Source of the DNA: Capra hircus
Lineage: Eukaryota > Chordata > Mammalia > Artiodactyla > Bovidae
Assembly (NCBI RefSeq): GCF_001704415.2
Contig: NC_030827.1
Coordinates: 41,854,271 to 41,918,270, forward strand
Length of the DNA stretch: 64,000 bases
Direction of reading: 5' to 3'
In this document: positions 46,905 through 59,704 of the stretch, piece after piece
How positions within the stretch are numbered: the stretch's first letter is position 1
Layout of the letters: every line of letters begins with the position of its first letter
Made by a program: the position numbers and the translations under genes
The notes under the pieces: generated by a model
What the model was told of the DNA's origin: nothing
The model's input: only the letters and a program-made list of their open reading frames with translations
Databases searched by the model: none

Positions 46905-47417
46905 GGCCTGAGGAGGGGCAGTGATAACCCACAGCATGCTGAAGCCATGAAGCATGCTAACACCTCTGATTGTTTAGGAAGGAGGAAACGGTTAGAAGGG
47001 ACCAGGCTCGAGAGTACTGAGTAGCTCTTGAAAGGTATGGGGCAATGGTTTTATAAGGATTGTAGAGGTGGCTGACTGTCGTTAACTCTCTTGGAAGCTC
47101 TGAAGAAAGACCTTGACACACCAGGGCAGCCAGCTCTCAACTCGGGGCATGTCATGAGAGCCAGAAGGCTTTCATAGTGGATTTTAATTAGATGCTTACC
47201 TCTTGCAGCAGGAGGGCAGGCTCTGCTGAATATTAGCCTCAGAGTTTGATAATAAAATCCCAGAGCTACAATGCTGAATGCTAGCCAAAGCAGATGTTCC
47301 TTGTTAATGTAAGGGCCCTGAAAAGCAAGAAAAACAGTTGTGAAACTTGGGATAGTCGTGTTTGGGTGAATGCACTACAGTCTTAACCCCACACTTCCTG
47401 AGTCTTCTACACAGGCA

Positions 47418-47680
47418 TTTTGTTGTTCAGTCGCTAAGTTGTGTCTGACTCTTTTTGTGATCCCATGGACTGCAGCATGCCAGGCTCCTCTGTCCTCCAC
47501 TGTCTCCCAGAGTTTGCTCAGATTTATGTCCATTAAGTCGGTGATGCTATAACCATCTCATCCTCCGCTGCCCTCTTCTTTTGCCCTCAATCTTTCCCAG
47601 CATCAGGGTCTTTTCCTATGAGTTGGCTCTTGGCATCAAGTGGCCAAATTATTGGAGCTTCAGCTTCAGCATCAGTCCAC
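47418..47680 (-). mobile_element. BovB 3' end, inverted
   Basis: ttgttgttcagtcgctaagt to gcttcagcatcagtcc. It is diverged and the tail repeat is nearly gone. cacaggcat and cacatgcat flank it loosely. Confidence 0.88.
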
Positions 47681-48397
47681 ACATGCATGTTTCTTTTATA
47701 AAAAAAAAAAAGCCTTCCCCTTTCTCCTGTGTTTTCTAATAGTCTCCTTCCTTTTTTTCCCTCAAATTTGATTTAACTGTAATTTGTTATAAGGAATGAA
47801 TTGGAAATCCAACACTTTTTGAGATAGCTATCCAGTTCTTCAGCATCATCAATCGCATAATTCATATTTCACCATTGATACTGAACACCACCCTGGTGAT
47901 ATATTAAATTTCATGTGTATTGGGGTCATGTGGAGAGAATGCTACGTATTCATTAAAGCTCTTCCTTCATCTCTCTGGGTGCAAACGGTAATTTCCCAGT
48001 TTCAGTTGCAGGTAGGAAGTGACGGGCCTGGCCTGTTACAGCCTCCCATATACTGTCTTCCATCCTCTTTGCCTTCTGCCAGGTGGAGTAAAGATATCCT
48101 CTAGAAAAACCTGGGACGCCACATGTTGAGGGTGGCAGAACTAAACATGGAAAGAGCGTGAGCTCCAGAGTCCTCGTCTGGAGGAGAGCCTGCCAAGTAG
48201 GAGCACCTGCCAAGTAGGAGCGCCTGTTTTTGGACGTAATGAAAATGAGAGATAATATTTCATTTTATATGAGTCATTCATATACTTTATCTAGTATAGG
48301 TCTACTTCTGGACTCTATTCTATCCCATTCACCTGTCTGCCTGCTCACATGCATTAGCACTGTTTTCATTCATGTAATTTTATAATGTGCTTTGGTA

Positions 48398-48582
48398 CAT
48401 TGTGCTAAGTCACTCCATCATGTCTGACTGGACTGTAGCTCCCCAGGTTCCTCTGTCCACAGGATTCTCTAGGCAAGAATACTGGCATGGGTTGCCATTT
48501 CCTCCTCCAGGGGATTGTCCCGACCAAGGGATCAAACTTAAGTCTCCTGTATTTCCTGCATTGCAGGCAAATTCTTGAGCCA
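48398..48582 (-). mobile_element. BovA2-type SINE, inverted
   Basis: It contains gtcactccatcatgtctgac, ttctctaggcaagaatactg and gaccaagggatcaaactt (inverted B box). Confidence 0.88.
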
Positions 48583-48765
48583 ATCCCTTCATTAAGTTTT
48601 ACTTTACGTTTTTTCCCCTGGTTTCCCTCATTTTTCTATATGAACTTTAGAACTAATGCTACTAGTTAAATCTCCTTGGTATGCTTATTGAAATTGCATT
48701 ATAGGTAGAGTTTGATATGGGAAGCATTGATATCTTTATAATGTTGACTCTTCTTAGATAAACAC

Positions 48766-49312
48766 TCAGTTCAGTTCAGTTGCTCCGTCGTGTCTGAGTC
48801 TTTGCAACCCCATGGACTGCAGCATGCCAGGCTTCCCTGTCCATCACCAACACCCGGAGTTTACTCAAACTCATGTCCATCGCATTGGTGATGCCATCCA
48901 ACCATCTCATCCTGTTGTCCCTTTCTCCTCCCACCTTCAATCTTTCCCAGCATCAGGGTCTTTTCAAATGAGTCCTTCGCATCAGGTGGTCAAAGTATTG
49001 GAGTTTCCGCTTCACCATCAGTCCCTCCAATGAATATTCAGGACTGATTTTCTTTAGAATGGACTGGTTGGATCTCCTTGCAGTCCAAGGGACTCTCAAG
49101 AGTCTTCTCCAACACCAGAGTTCAAAAGCATCAGGTCTTTGGTGCTAAGCTTTCTTTTTAGTCCAACTCTCACATCCATACATGACTACTGGAAAAACCA
49201 TAGCCTTGACTAGACAGACCTTTGTTGGCAAAGTAATGTCTTTGCTTTTAAATATGCTGTCTAGGTTAGTCATAGCTTCCTTCCAAGAAGCAAGCATCTT
49301 TTAATTTCATGG
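48766..49312 (-). mobile_element. BovB 3' end, inverted
   Basis: From tcagttcagttgctccgtcg to cttttaatttcatggct. The flanking agataaacac at 48756-48765 and 49326-49335 is a likely duplication, with 13 extra bases before the right copy. Confidence 0.93.
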
Positions 49313-49339
49313 CTAAACATATTATAGATAAACACAGCT

Positions 49340-50365
49340 AAACATTTCAGATAAACATATCTTTCCATTAATATTCAGGCCTTCATTTATATTCAACACT
49401 TTTGTAAAATTTTTGTTTACTTGGTAATTTTTCATGTAGTTTATTCATAGGTCTCTTTTTCTGGTGAAGTTATTATAAGTAAGATCTTTTCTTCTGTTAT
49501 ATTTTATAATTGGTCATTGCTTATGTAGGAAGTCTACTAGGATGCTCTGCTGTCGATCTTAGCATGATGTCAAATAAAAATAAAACACCAGTCTGCCATC
49601 CAAGAAAAGCACTTAAAAGCAAAACAAGCCTTTAAAAGTTTTTATGTAAAATACATCTTAAAAGAAATTTCAAATGTCTATACTGCATAGCAGAAAAACA
49701 GACTGTTTAAAGGGAAGGTATGTTGTGGGTTTATTCAGAATGGTCAGAGAATGTCCCTTCTTTTGGATTGGAATTCCAAGAGCTACCTGCATTTATTAAT
49801 GTTCCATGGTCTATAACAAGTAAGCATTGTCAAGCTGGGGATTGAGGAAGGTCAATATCATCACCATTCTCCACTAAGCTCCTAAACAACTTGGAAACAG
49901 GTAGACATTCAGGCAGATTGGAGATAAAAATGTCATCATTACTGATAAAACTGATATAGGAGAACATGGCTTAAATCTGTAGTAACAACTTGTCTCCTAC
50001 ACCACACCCCAGAAATACAGAGACTGCCATTAACTGGCATGACTGGACCACTGTGCCTGTTCTTACAAATGCCTGGCATGGAAGGGCAGGGCACAACAAC
50101 CTGTAAAAAGGCATCCTGTGATTTCTTCCTTTCATTCTTCCTAACCTGGGAAGGAGTGAACAAAAGGGCAGAGAAAGGCCAGAACTGTATTGGATGGTGA
50201 TTCCATGTAGAAAGAAAATCAGAAGTAAAGGACAGTGCTGCTACTCCAAGAGTCAGCAAAGATATACTCTGAGAGTCATATTCTTTCTAGAGACCAAAAG
50301 TTCATATCCATGGCTTCTGAAGAGTAATGTTAAATGTTAGATTTCAATTTTAGGCAGAAAATCAG
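49340..50365. other. unrecognised DNA
   Basis: No gene or named repeat is supported. AT-rich with minor A-runs. Confidence 0.35.
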
Positions 50366-50872
50366 ACTACATGGATTTTTAAAAACAATTTTTAATTGAA
50401 GGATAACTGCTTTACAGAAACTTTGTGGTTTTTGGTCATACATCAACAAGAATCAGGCATAGGTATACCGTGTCCCCTCCTTCCCATCTCCCTTCCCATT
50501 CCACTCTTCAGCCTGTCACAGAGCCCCTGTTTGAGTTCCCTGAGTCATACAGAAAATTCTCATTGGCTATCTATTTTATATACGGTATTGTAAATTTCCA
50601 TGTTACTCTCTCCATACATCTATCCTTCTCCCTCCTCCCCTCCCCATATATCCATAGGTCTATTCTGTTTATCCATTGCTGACCTCAAAATAATCAGTGC
50701 CATCTTTTTAGATTCCATATATATGCATCAGTATATGATACTTATATTTCTTTCTCTGACTTACTTCACTGTATAATAGGCTCTAGGTTCACCCACCTCA
50801 TTAGAACTGACTCAAATGTGTTCCTTTTTATGGTTGAGTAGTATTCCATTGTATATATGTACCACAGCTTCC

Positions 50873-51265
50873 TTATCCATTCATCTGTCGATGGACACCT
50901 AGGTTGCTTCCATGTTCTATTGTAAATAATGCTGCAATGAACGTTGGGGGACATGTGTCTTTTTCAATTTTGGTTTCCTCAGGGTATATGCCTAGGAGTG
51001 GGATTGCTGGGTCACATGGTGGTTTTATTCCTAGCTTTTTAAGGAATCTCCATACCATCTTCCACAGTGGCTGTATCAGTTTACATTCCCAGCAGCAATG
51101 CAAGAAGGTTCCCTTTTCTCCACACCCTTTCCAGCATGTTTTGTTTGTAGACTTTTTGATGATGACCATTCTTACTGGTATGAGGTGGTATCTCATTGTA
51201 GTTTTGATTTGTATTTCTCTAGTAATGAGTGATGTTGAGCATCTTTTCACGTGCTTGTTAGCCAT
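50873..51265 (-). pseudogene. L1 ORF2 C-terminal remnant with cysteine motif
   Basis: A 130-codon minus-strand frame in the L1 at 50382-52888. It keeps the zinc-knuckle-like cysteine pattern CWKGCGEKGTFLHCCWEC (C-X3-C-X7-H-X4-C) and LLGIYPEETKIEKDTCPPTF. The next stretch (TIEHGSNLG) shows a deletion and frame change. Non-functional. Confidence 0.85.
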
Positions 51266-52457
51266 CTGTGTGTCTTCTTTGAAGAAATATATCTTCAGGT
51301 CCCTTTCCCACTTTTTGATTGGATTGTTTGCTTTTTTGGTATTGAGTTGTATGAGCTGCTTGTGTATTTTGGAAAATAATTGTGTTTTTCCCTTTGCTAT
51401 TTTCTCCCATTCTGAGAGTTGTCTTTTCTTCTTGTTTGTAGTTTCCTCTGCTGTGCAAAGGCTTTTAAGTTTAATTAGGTCCCACTTGTTTATTTTTGAT
51501 TTCCATTACTCTAGAAGGTGGGTCATAAAAGATCTTGCTTTATGTCAAGTGTTCTGCCTATGTTTTCTTCTAAGAGTTTTATAGCTTCTGGTCTTACAAG
51601 TCTTTAATCCATTTTGAGTTAATCTTTGTGTATGACATTAGGTAGTGTTCTAATTTCATTCTTTTGCATGTAGCTGTCCAGTTTTCCCAGCACCACTTCT
51701 TGAAGAGGCCACCTTTGCCCCATTGTATATTCTTGCCTCTTTTTGTCAAAAATAAGGTACCCATAGGTGCATGGGTTCATCTCTGGTTTCTCTGTCTTGT
51801 TCCACTGGTCTATATTTCTGTTTTTGTGCCAGTACTAAACTGTCTTGATGACTGTAGCTTTGCAGTGTAGTCTGAAGTTAGGAAGGTTGATTTTTTCAGC
51901 TCCGTTCTTTTTCAAAGAATGCTTTGGTTATTCAGGGTCTTTTGTATTTGCATATGAGTTATGAATTTTTTTGTTCTAGTTCTGTGAAAAATGCCATTGC
52001 TAATTTGATAGGGATCACATTGAATCTGGTAGTATAATCATTTTCACATTACTGATTCTTCCTACCCAGGAACATGGAATCTCTCTCCATCTGTTTATGT
52101 CATCTTTGATTTCTTATAATCAGTGTCTTATAATTTTCTGTATACAGGTCTTTTGTCTCTTTAGGTAGGCTTATTCCTATTTTATTCTTTTTGTTGCAAT
52201 GGTGAATGGGATTGATTCCTAAATTTTTCTGATTTTTCATTGTTAATATATAGGAATGCAAGTGATTTCTGTGTTGACCATGTATCCTATGACTGCTGAA
52301 TCCACTGATTAGCTCTAGTAATTCTGTTAGTTTCTTTTGGGTTTTCTATGTATAGTATCATGTCATCTGTAAACAGTGAGAGTTTTACATTTTTTCCGAT
52401 CTGGATTCCTTTTATTTTTCTTCTCTAATGGCTGTAGCTAGGACTTCCAAAACTATG

Positions 52458-52697
52458 TTAAATAATAGTGGTGAGAGCGGACACCCTTGTCTTGTTCCTG
52501 ATTTTCGAGGGAATTCTTTCAGTTTTTTCACCATTGAGAATAATGTTTGCTGTGGGCTTTTCATATATGGCCTTTACTAGTTGAGGTAGATTCCTTCTGT
52601 GCCCATTTTGAAGCATTTTTATCATAAATGGATGCTGAACTTTGTTGAAGGCTTTTTCTGCATCTATTGAGATGATCACATGGTTTTTATCTTTCAA
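52458..52697 (-). pseudogene. L1 ORF2 reverse transcriptase remnant
   Basis: A 79-codon minus-strand frame with RT motif A, IISIDAEKAFNKVQHPFM, followed by KAIYEKPTANIILNGEK. It breaks before the YADD motif. Asn replaces the usual Asp after Phe. Confidence 0.85.
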
Positions 52698-53367
52698 CTT
52701 ATTAATTATGGTTTATCATGCTGATTGATTTGTGTATATTGAAGAATCCTTGTATCCCTGGAATAAACCTGACTTGAATATGGTGTATGAGCTTTTTAAT
52801 GTGTTGTTCATTCTGTTTGCTAGAATTTTGTTGAGGATTTTTGCATCTATGTTCATCAGTGATATTGATTGATATTGACCTGTAACAAACTACATGGATT
52901 TTTATGTCATCTTGACACCAGCATTGTGGAACATAGTTATCAGGTTTATCTATAAGAGAACAGATCACAAAGCTGGAAAACTGACATGACTGCCTTTCCT
53001 TTGTTTATAACTAAGTTATTCTATGGACACAATCATTATAGACTACAGGTATTATCTTGCAGTTCTTTTGGGCTCAGGTGTTTTTAACACACCCAATCCT
53101 TGGTAAATGTTTGTTCCTATATCAATACCTGTATTCATTCAATTTGCTCTCAAAGACAGCATGCTTACAAGCTGATCAGAGGCATTCCCCCCTTCTCTAA
53201 TGATTCCACTTTCCTTAACCTTCCACAAGTGGAGGCTGCTCTGTCAAAAGGCTGAGGCCCAGAGGAAGGGAATGCTTGTGGATGGTTTAGAAACGACAGT
53301 GAACTGCTTGGAGATACTCTACTCCCACCTCCATGTCATGCCCTGGTTGGTTCATGAGGCGTTTTGT

Positions 53368-53522
53368 TGCTGGATGTTCCTCTGTCTGTGGAATTCTCCA
53401 GGCAAGAATACTGGAGTGGGTTGCCATTTCCTTCTCCAGGGGATCTTCCCGACCTAAGGATCAAACCCACGTCTCCCGTGTTGCAGGCAGATTCTTTACG
53501 GTCTGAGCCAGCAGAGAAGCCC
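53368..53522 (-). mobile_element. BovA2-type SINE, inverted
   Basis: It contains ccaggcaagaatactggagt, cttctccaggggatcttccc and aaggatcaaacccacgtctc, and ends gagccagcagagaagcccc. Confidence 0.9.
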
Positions 53523-53984
53523 CTTATAAATAAACGAGCAATGTCAAAAGTGGCTCTATGAAGGTAACTTATAAGTGGCTGAGGGTAGCAACTTCCAAAC
53601 ATTGTCTCCATCACAGTTTTCTCCGCACAGATTCTAGCTTTACCCACCAGCAGCAGGAGGGGTAGGGTAGAGGGGAGACTGCAGCAGGCTTTTATATCCT
53701 AGACCCTCTTAAGTGCACAAATTTTACAATTGTGAATAACTGTATGCTTGTATCAATTCAACACAAGAGTTTTAAGTATCTCTGCTTAAAGCCCTCTGTT
53801 CCTTTTTTCCTTATGGGCAAGGACCTGCCTTCTTTGAATAAAGAAAGTGAAATTCCACTATTCACAGGAATACAGTGGAAGCTGATGTGGGGTTTAAATA
53901 GACCAGGGTTTAGGAGGCATGAGAAGAGCGGTTGAGACCTGGAATAGCCCTCACAGAATCCTCTAAGTAGGACTGGATTTGCAA

Positions 53985-54100
53985 ATAAAAGCCAACGTTT
54001 GCTGAATGGCTCTTGTGCTAAGGGCTTTATACATGTTATTTCTCACAATATCACTGTAAAGGGGAAGCTGAGGCTGAGGTCACAAAGCTGGAAGAAGAAG
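53985..54100 (-). repeat. MIR fragment, inverted
   Basis: acgtttgctgaatggctctt, gggctttatacatgttattt, then gaagctgaggctgaggtcac. Confidence 0.65.
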
Positions 54101-54299
54101 GGGGCACTGGAGCCAGGCAGACACCCTCGGAAGCTTACACTCCAACCATGATGCTCTGTTTCAGTCATGACACCTCTTGTCTTGACCTTGGCATGATTCA
54201 CATCAACTAGGGTGGTAAGGCTTCTAAACAGCACTGATGCCTGATTAGTCAGCTTCAGAGATCTGCTTGCTGGTGAAGGCCGTCTGAAGTTACAGACAT

Positions 54300-56640
54300 G
54301 GCAGGAATGCTGGAGCTGGAGGCTGGCTGCCTAGTCAAAAAGGAAGGTCTTTGACAGAAGTGGAACTGTACAGCCTCAGCCTTTGAAAAGTGCTCTTGCT
54401 TCTGAATCACAGGAACTGAACTCACAAGATACTAATGTACAGAATGCCAGCTTACTTACTCTGTAATGATAAGCTATACCCTTCCAGTGAGTGCCCAGAG
54501 TATTCACTGTTCAGAGAACTCTCTCCTAAGAATTACAGTCCACAGAGGCCTTTGTAGTCACTCTAACTTCATTTGCTGAACTCAAATGAGAATAAAGGAA
54601 AAGGCACTGATGTTTGGAATTCCATGAGGGCAGCTACATCTACAAAAACACAGAGGTGGTCCAGGACCAGTTAGTTCACAAACAAGCATTTCAAGAGAGT
54701 GCTGCAACGCAGGATGACCAGGTGGTACAGTATAGTCCCATAGTGAGTATTTTCACACATGATCCTCAGGTATCTTGAGCATTTCTGAAAGATGTCTAAC
54801 AAAAATTTCCTAAGTTTTATGAAAGTGCTTTCTATTAAGTTTGGTAAATGAGAAATCTTATACTCAGAAATATACTATAAACTATTTTCAGTGTGATGCA
54901 TATACTGTCAGCAATCTGGGGCCACTGCTACTAAAATGAAGATTTGGAGAGAACATCATATAAAGAGTGAAGGCCTTTGACCAAGAGTTTCCTGGGAACC
55001 TAGAAGACAAAGATAAGACGTCCACAAAAAAATTTCCCCCTAGATACTGGGAAATATATACTTGTCAGTTACCAAAGTTATGGCCTAATCTAACATTTAA
55101 GTCACATTTTTCAAAAAGCTGCTCAAAATCCCATGCTTGAGTGATATTCGTACATAATTCAAAGCACTGTACTGTGGTGTTCCTCACTGGTACTTAGAAT
55201 AGAAATGATGGATGTCTTGATAAACTAAGTACCTTCCTATTTAAAATGTGCAGAGACATAATTTACTAAGTTGGTTCCACTTAACAAGTAGGAACTGAAT
55301 TTTATTCTTCAAAGAGAATTACAGAGCATGAGAACAATGCGAATATTCTTAAAAAAGAAACTGATGCCTTTTCATTCTACCTGAGTTAAAAACAATGATG
55401 AACGTCATCTGAGTTCATGGGACCCATAATAAATGACTATTAAACCAGACTTACAAGATCAATGCTAGGAACACCCCAAGACCAAATATGATTAATTAGT
55501 TCTATAGCTTGGTTTTAAATCTTTAAAATCTTAACACATGTTAAATTTATTTTAGCAGGCAAAATAATTTACTTATAAAAGCAATCTCACTTACAGAACT
55601 GTAATAAAATTTTTTCAACACTGAAAAATAAATAGCACTTTTTGCAATTCTGATTTTATAGGGAAATTACACTTTCTGGCATACAATGTCCTATCAAAAT
55701 GGAAGGTTAAATCACTTTGCTTTGCTTTTCACAACAGAAATAAGCACTTATACTTATCAGTCTTGGGAAATCAACTTGGGGACAAGAAAGATTTGCTGTA
55801 AAATACAATCATTGGAAAAAGGGGATCTGGTGCCATCTACTGAGTGGCAATGGCAACATGACCTTGGGTATTAAGTTAGGAAACACTGTAATTTCAGCTA
55901 CATGCAACTCAACAGAAACACCTCTGCAAGTCCTGAAAGATACGTGCAAAAATGACAATGACTGCTGTGCTAAAAGTGAGGACTGGATGCATTTTTTTCT
56001 TTAAGTGACATCTACTTTTTAAAGGAAACCAAGTAGACAGTTAAAAAATGATTACTGAACATGAAGAATACTGAAGAGAGGAAGACGTTGGCAAATTATG
56101 TAAACGAAAAGTTTCATGATCAGGAGTAGCTTCGGTAGGCTCTCTTCTCATGGAGAGGCTGGTGGAAGAAGTTACCTCTTTGGGTATTTATGATATCATA
56201 ATCAAGGTCTTAAAGTTTCTTCCTATTATTTACATAAAAAGCTGGTTTATTTGATAAAATTATCAACCAAGACTTCCAATAAAGTGGTACTTAGGAACTC
56301 TAAGGATATTTGACTCCCATACTCACCATCTGAAGGAATAAAAACCCTAGGGGATTTTATTGATTAGCAAAGAAAAGTTACTTTTTGCTTGACTGAATTT
56401 ACTCAAATAGACCTCCTTAATACCAACAATGTTGAAAACATTCTGTAAAAGCTGGGCCAGAATCCTAAATCCTGGAAATATTCATGGACTGGCAAATTTA
56501 TTTATTTTTTTTTGGTAGTAGCTTTTGAGGATGTTACCTTCCTATAAGGCCAGGATGCCCTGAGTACTAACAGTACACTTAAACATGTTTGTGGTTCTCC
56601 TTTCCTTCATAACGTGTCTCACAATCCTTAATATGTTTCT
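54300..56640. other. mostly unique sequence downstream of C5orf22
   Basis: It has few recognisable repeats and no open frame of note. Part of it is probably C5orf22 3' UTR and 3' flank. Being repeat-poor among repeat-rich DNA, it is the best place here to look for conserved non-coding elements. Confidence 0.4.
56497..56506 (-). promoter_or_regulatory. candidate polyadenylation signal for C5orf22
   Basis: On the minus strand this reads as overlapping AATAAA hexamers (AATAAATAAA), about 580 nt after the C5orf22 stop. Another AATAAA lies at 56361-56356. Either could end the 3' UTR. No transcript evidence is available here and AT-rich DNA gives such hexamers by chance, so this is only a candidate. 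Confidence 0.3.
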
Positions 56641-56775
56641 TAGCCGTCCACCAGGAGGGCAGGGGCCTTGTCTGTTCTGTTTGTAACCATATAATCAGCA
56701 CTGAATTATGACCAGCACATGTATGAGTTCAAAAAATGTCAGTTGGTTGAATGAATAAATGAATGAATGAATCTC
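56640..56775 (+). repeat. L2 3'-end fragment
   Basis: caccaggagggcaggggcct, tgtctgttctgtttgtaacc, then gttggttgaatgaataaatg with (AATG)n. It lies about 310-450 nt past the C5orf22 stop, so it may be within the 3' UTR. Confidence 0.65.
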
Positions 56776-57087
56776 ATATAGTCCAACTGACCTAAGGAAA
56801 AGAGGGGAAAAGAGGAAAAAACCCATCACAAAAGTGAAGGTGACAGTGATGGATAGGAAGAAAAATGAGCATCACATCCATCACTTGGGGGTAAGCTTGA
56901 TGCCAAAAAAATCTGCCATCATTCAACAACTGGTGATATCTGTTTGAAGATTCAAAATACCTGAAAAATTCTAAATGGAAAGCTATTCAATAATATTAAG
57001 GTATTCTCTGGAAGACTCATTTGAAAATAAGTTAATGAAAACACTGTTACTACATCAAGCTGTAACAGGAGCCTGTGCTGTGAGGCT

Positions 57088-57220
57088 TCAAGATGCAGTA
57101 GACGCTGCTGAATACACCAGGTGAACGTCTAGAGTCCCGTAGAGGGAGCGTAGCACGCTGAGGACTTTTTCTTGAATGGTTTCAACTTGCTCAGAAGGAC
57201 AGTAATCATCCAGACTTGAC
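57088..57220 (-). CDS. C5orf22: C5orf22 (UPF0489) orthologue, terminal coding exon
   Basis: Reading the minus strand, a pyrimidine-rich acceptor ending in ttccag (AG at 57222-57221) precedes an exon of 133 nt. Its first base completes a split codon from the preceding exon (ag|g, Arg), then 43 sense codons run to a TGA at 57090-57088. The peptide begins SSLDDYCPSEQVETIQEKVL and ends YSAASTAS. I recognise this as the C-terminus of the UPF0489 family protein C5orf22, whose biochemical function is not established to my knowledge. The phase fits the exon at 60892-61031. The extreme C-terminus after the helix-like QEKVLSVLRSLYG is the part most likely to differ between species. The 3' UTR lies to the left and its end is not certain. 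Confidence 0.88.
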
Positions 57221-57364
57221 CTGGAACCCAGCAAAGAAAGAGAAAGGAAAGACAAGAAAATATACATAAGTAGAATGAGATCATATTGGGCAGTGAGGAA
57301 AAGCCTGTGCGTGTTGAATTCAATGTAAAGTAAAAATGAAGCTGTACTGACTTCTTGAATAATA

Positions 57365-57545
57365 ATAGTTGAAAGCTACTAAACCTTTACTATATGTCAG
57401 GTGCATTACATGTTTTATGTTCTTTAACCTTCTCAGCAACTCTGTGAAATAGATACCTTTACCATCCCTTTAAAGGAGTCAAACAGAGAAGGATTAACCT
57501 GCACGGGTCACATACTGGTATGTGCTGGTGATGGGATTCAACACT
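57365..57545 (-). repeat. MIR, inverted, in the last C5orf22 intron
   Basis: ctttactatatgtcaggtgc, ccttctcagcaactctgtga, then gagaaggattaacctgcacg. The MIR sense strand equals the gene strand. Confidence 0.7.
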
Positions 57546-58971
57546 ATAAAGCACATTTCCAAAGCCCCAGTGGTTAATACTAGGCCCTTGTTTCCATGAG
57601 AGGGAGATGTTGCTTGGGAACACTGGCGCTAATTATATTAGTGACGGGGCTTCATGTTTCACGTTCTTTTATTATGTGTACAAACAGGATAGAAATTATG
57701 AGGGTAGAGGCTTTCCAACTGATAAAAGGGTTCTGCCTCTATAAATAATCTGCTCACCACACAAGTGTACAAGATTATCCAAAATGAAATGTGTGGATGT
57801 GCTGGTGTTGGGATTAGTCTCCTAGGTAGTATTAAAGAGGAAAGAACAAAGAGGTATGGGGCAGGAATCTGTATTTTGAGTCTTTCTAGAATTACTGACT
57901 ATAATTTGGGTGGCACCAGCCAGTAACAATGTTGCTGACAATTTTAGCTGGGTTAGTATCTAAAATGATTTAATCAGTGCCTGCTGGTTCTAGACTAGAG
58001 TGAGGGAAAGCCATTGGAAATTCCACTAGATTGGAAAATGGCATGGAAATGTTTATAGAAGGAAATGAAATTAGTTATCTAGCCTATTCCTTATTCAAGT
58101 ATTTTAGACCTAAAGAAATAATCTGTAAGACTTCTGATGAGTTCATTTCATTTTATGGTGATTAGGCTATATCTGAGGCTTGATATAAACATGTAACACA
58201 TGATAAATGACACAGAGCAATTTTAAATTATTAAATACTGTCTAACACATACATATGGATAAAGACTTTGAAGAAAGCATGATATGTAAAAGCTTAATTT
58301 ATTAGTCTTAACAAATAAGGACACTTTGATGCTTTCACACAGATTTCTGGCTTCTTGAAAACAGTATTAGAGTAGCTCTTGATGGGAGCAACCCGAGGAG
58401 AGGGTTTTGGAAATCTGCAGGTACATTTTTGTCACAATAACAATTAGGAGAGAGGGTCTGCATATTGTGTTTGGAATATGTAGGATACTACTGCAATATG
58501 AATATGAATATGAATTTTCCTGTGCCCTGCAGTTTCCAAAGTCCATGGAGCACTTAAATAAGTGAAAAATTTGGTTTTAATTTTTTGAGCCTATTTTTAA
58601 GTCTTCTACAAATGGTCTTTTGCATTTTTGAAATGGATTAAATTAAATTTTCCAGGAATGCAGATACTCTGTGAACTGAGGGAAGATTAGACTTTAAGTT
58701 CAGAACTTTATCAAGAGCTTGCTGTTACTAGAATAACCATGTTACTATATAGCAGTGCTATTCACGGTATTTGGGCAATACAACTGGTTGGATCTGTCTG
58801 CATTTATAACTGTTACATTTAGTGATTCTTTGTAAAGATTCCAGTTTGGTGTGGCATTTTAATATGTACTATTTTATCATCAATTACTCTCCTTTCTCCT
58901 TTATGCTATTATTTTTTTAGTGTGTGTATATATTTAATGTGTATTGAAATTATGTGTGTAGATAGGTTATT

Positions 58972-59329
58972 GCTATAAGCTAAATGCTTGTGCCCTCCAA
59001 ATTCCGGTGTTGAAATCTAATTCCAATGTGATATTTGGAGGTGGGGGGTCTTTGGAAGGTGATCAGGTCAGAGAGTGGAGTCCTCATGAATGAGAATAAT
59101 ACCTTTATTAAAGAAACTCCAGGGAGCATCTTCACCCCTTCCTTCTATGTGAGGTTACAGAGAGAAGATGGCTGTCTATCAATCAGGAAGCAGGTCCTCA
59201 CCAGACAGTGATTCTGCTGGTATTCTCATCTTGGACTTCCTCCTCTACAGGACTGTGAGAAATATCCGTTGTTTATAAGCTACTTGGTCTAAGGTATTTT
59301 TGCTATTGCAGCCGGAATGGACTAAGACA
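58972..59329 (+). mobile_element. MST-type MaLR solo LTR
   Basis: A complete-looking LTR: start tgctataagctaaatgcttg, ggaggtggggggtctttgga, ccttctatgtgaggttacag, cttggacttcctcctctaca, and an end in ggaatggactaagaca. It lies in the last C5orf22 intron in antisense orientation. Non-coding remnant of an endogenous retrovirus-like element. Confidence 0.8.
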
Positions 59330-59397
59330 ATTACATCATCTACACGTTGTATATGCTATCTAAATATATTTAAATTACATGTGTATGTAAAAGAAAG

Positions 59398-59704
59398 AAA
59401 GTGAAAGTCACTCAGTTGTGTCTGACTCTTTGCAACCCCATGGAATGTATGGTACGTGGAATTCTCTAGGCCAGAATACTGGAGTGGCCTTTCCCTTCTC
59501 TAGGGGATCTTCCCAATCTAGGGACTGTACCCAGATCTCTGGCATTGTGGGCAGATTCTTTACCAACTGGGCCACAAGGGAAGCCCAAGAATACTGGAGT
59601 GGGTAGCCTATCCCTTCTTCAGCAGATCTTCCTGATCCAGGAATCAAACTGGGGTCTCCTGCATTGCAGGCAGATTCTTTACCAACTGAGCTATCAGGGA
59701 AGCC
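59398..59704 (-). mobile_element. BovA2-type SINE with tandemly repeated half, inverted
   Basis: The unit from aagaatactggagtgg to gggaagccc occurs twice in a row (59475-59586 and 59587-59704), the second time without the other half. It looks like unequal crossing-over or two head-joined copies. Confidence 0.88.

Larger units (their letters stand above)
50382..52888 (-). mobile_element. L1, 5'-truncated, inverted, 2.5 kb, 16-bp target duplication
   Basis: Antisense L1 from the 3' UTR (ttttttaattgaaggataac near 50390) through ORF2 to about the RT domain (gaatgttgatc-type region near 52850). It is bracketed by identical actacatggattttta at 50366-50381 and 52889-52904. The perfect duplication suggests a comparatively recent insertion, although ORF2 is broken. 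Confidence 0.96.

Noticed and set aside
50904..51584. 226-codon plus-strand frame
   Set aside because: It is antisense to the L1 ORF2 C-terminal region. Its hydrophobic composition is a shadow of ORF2 codon usage.
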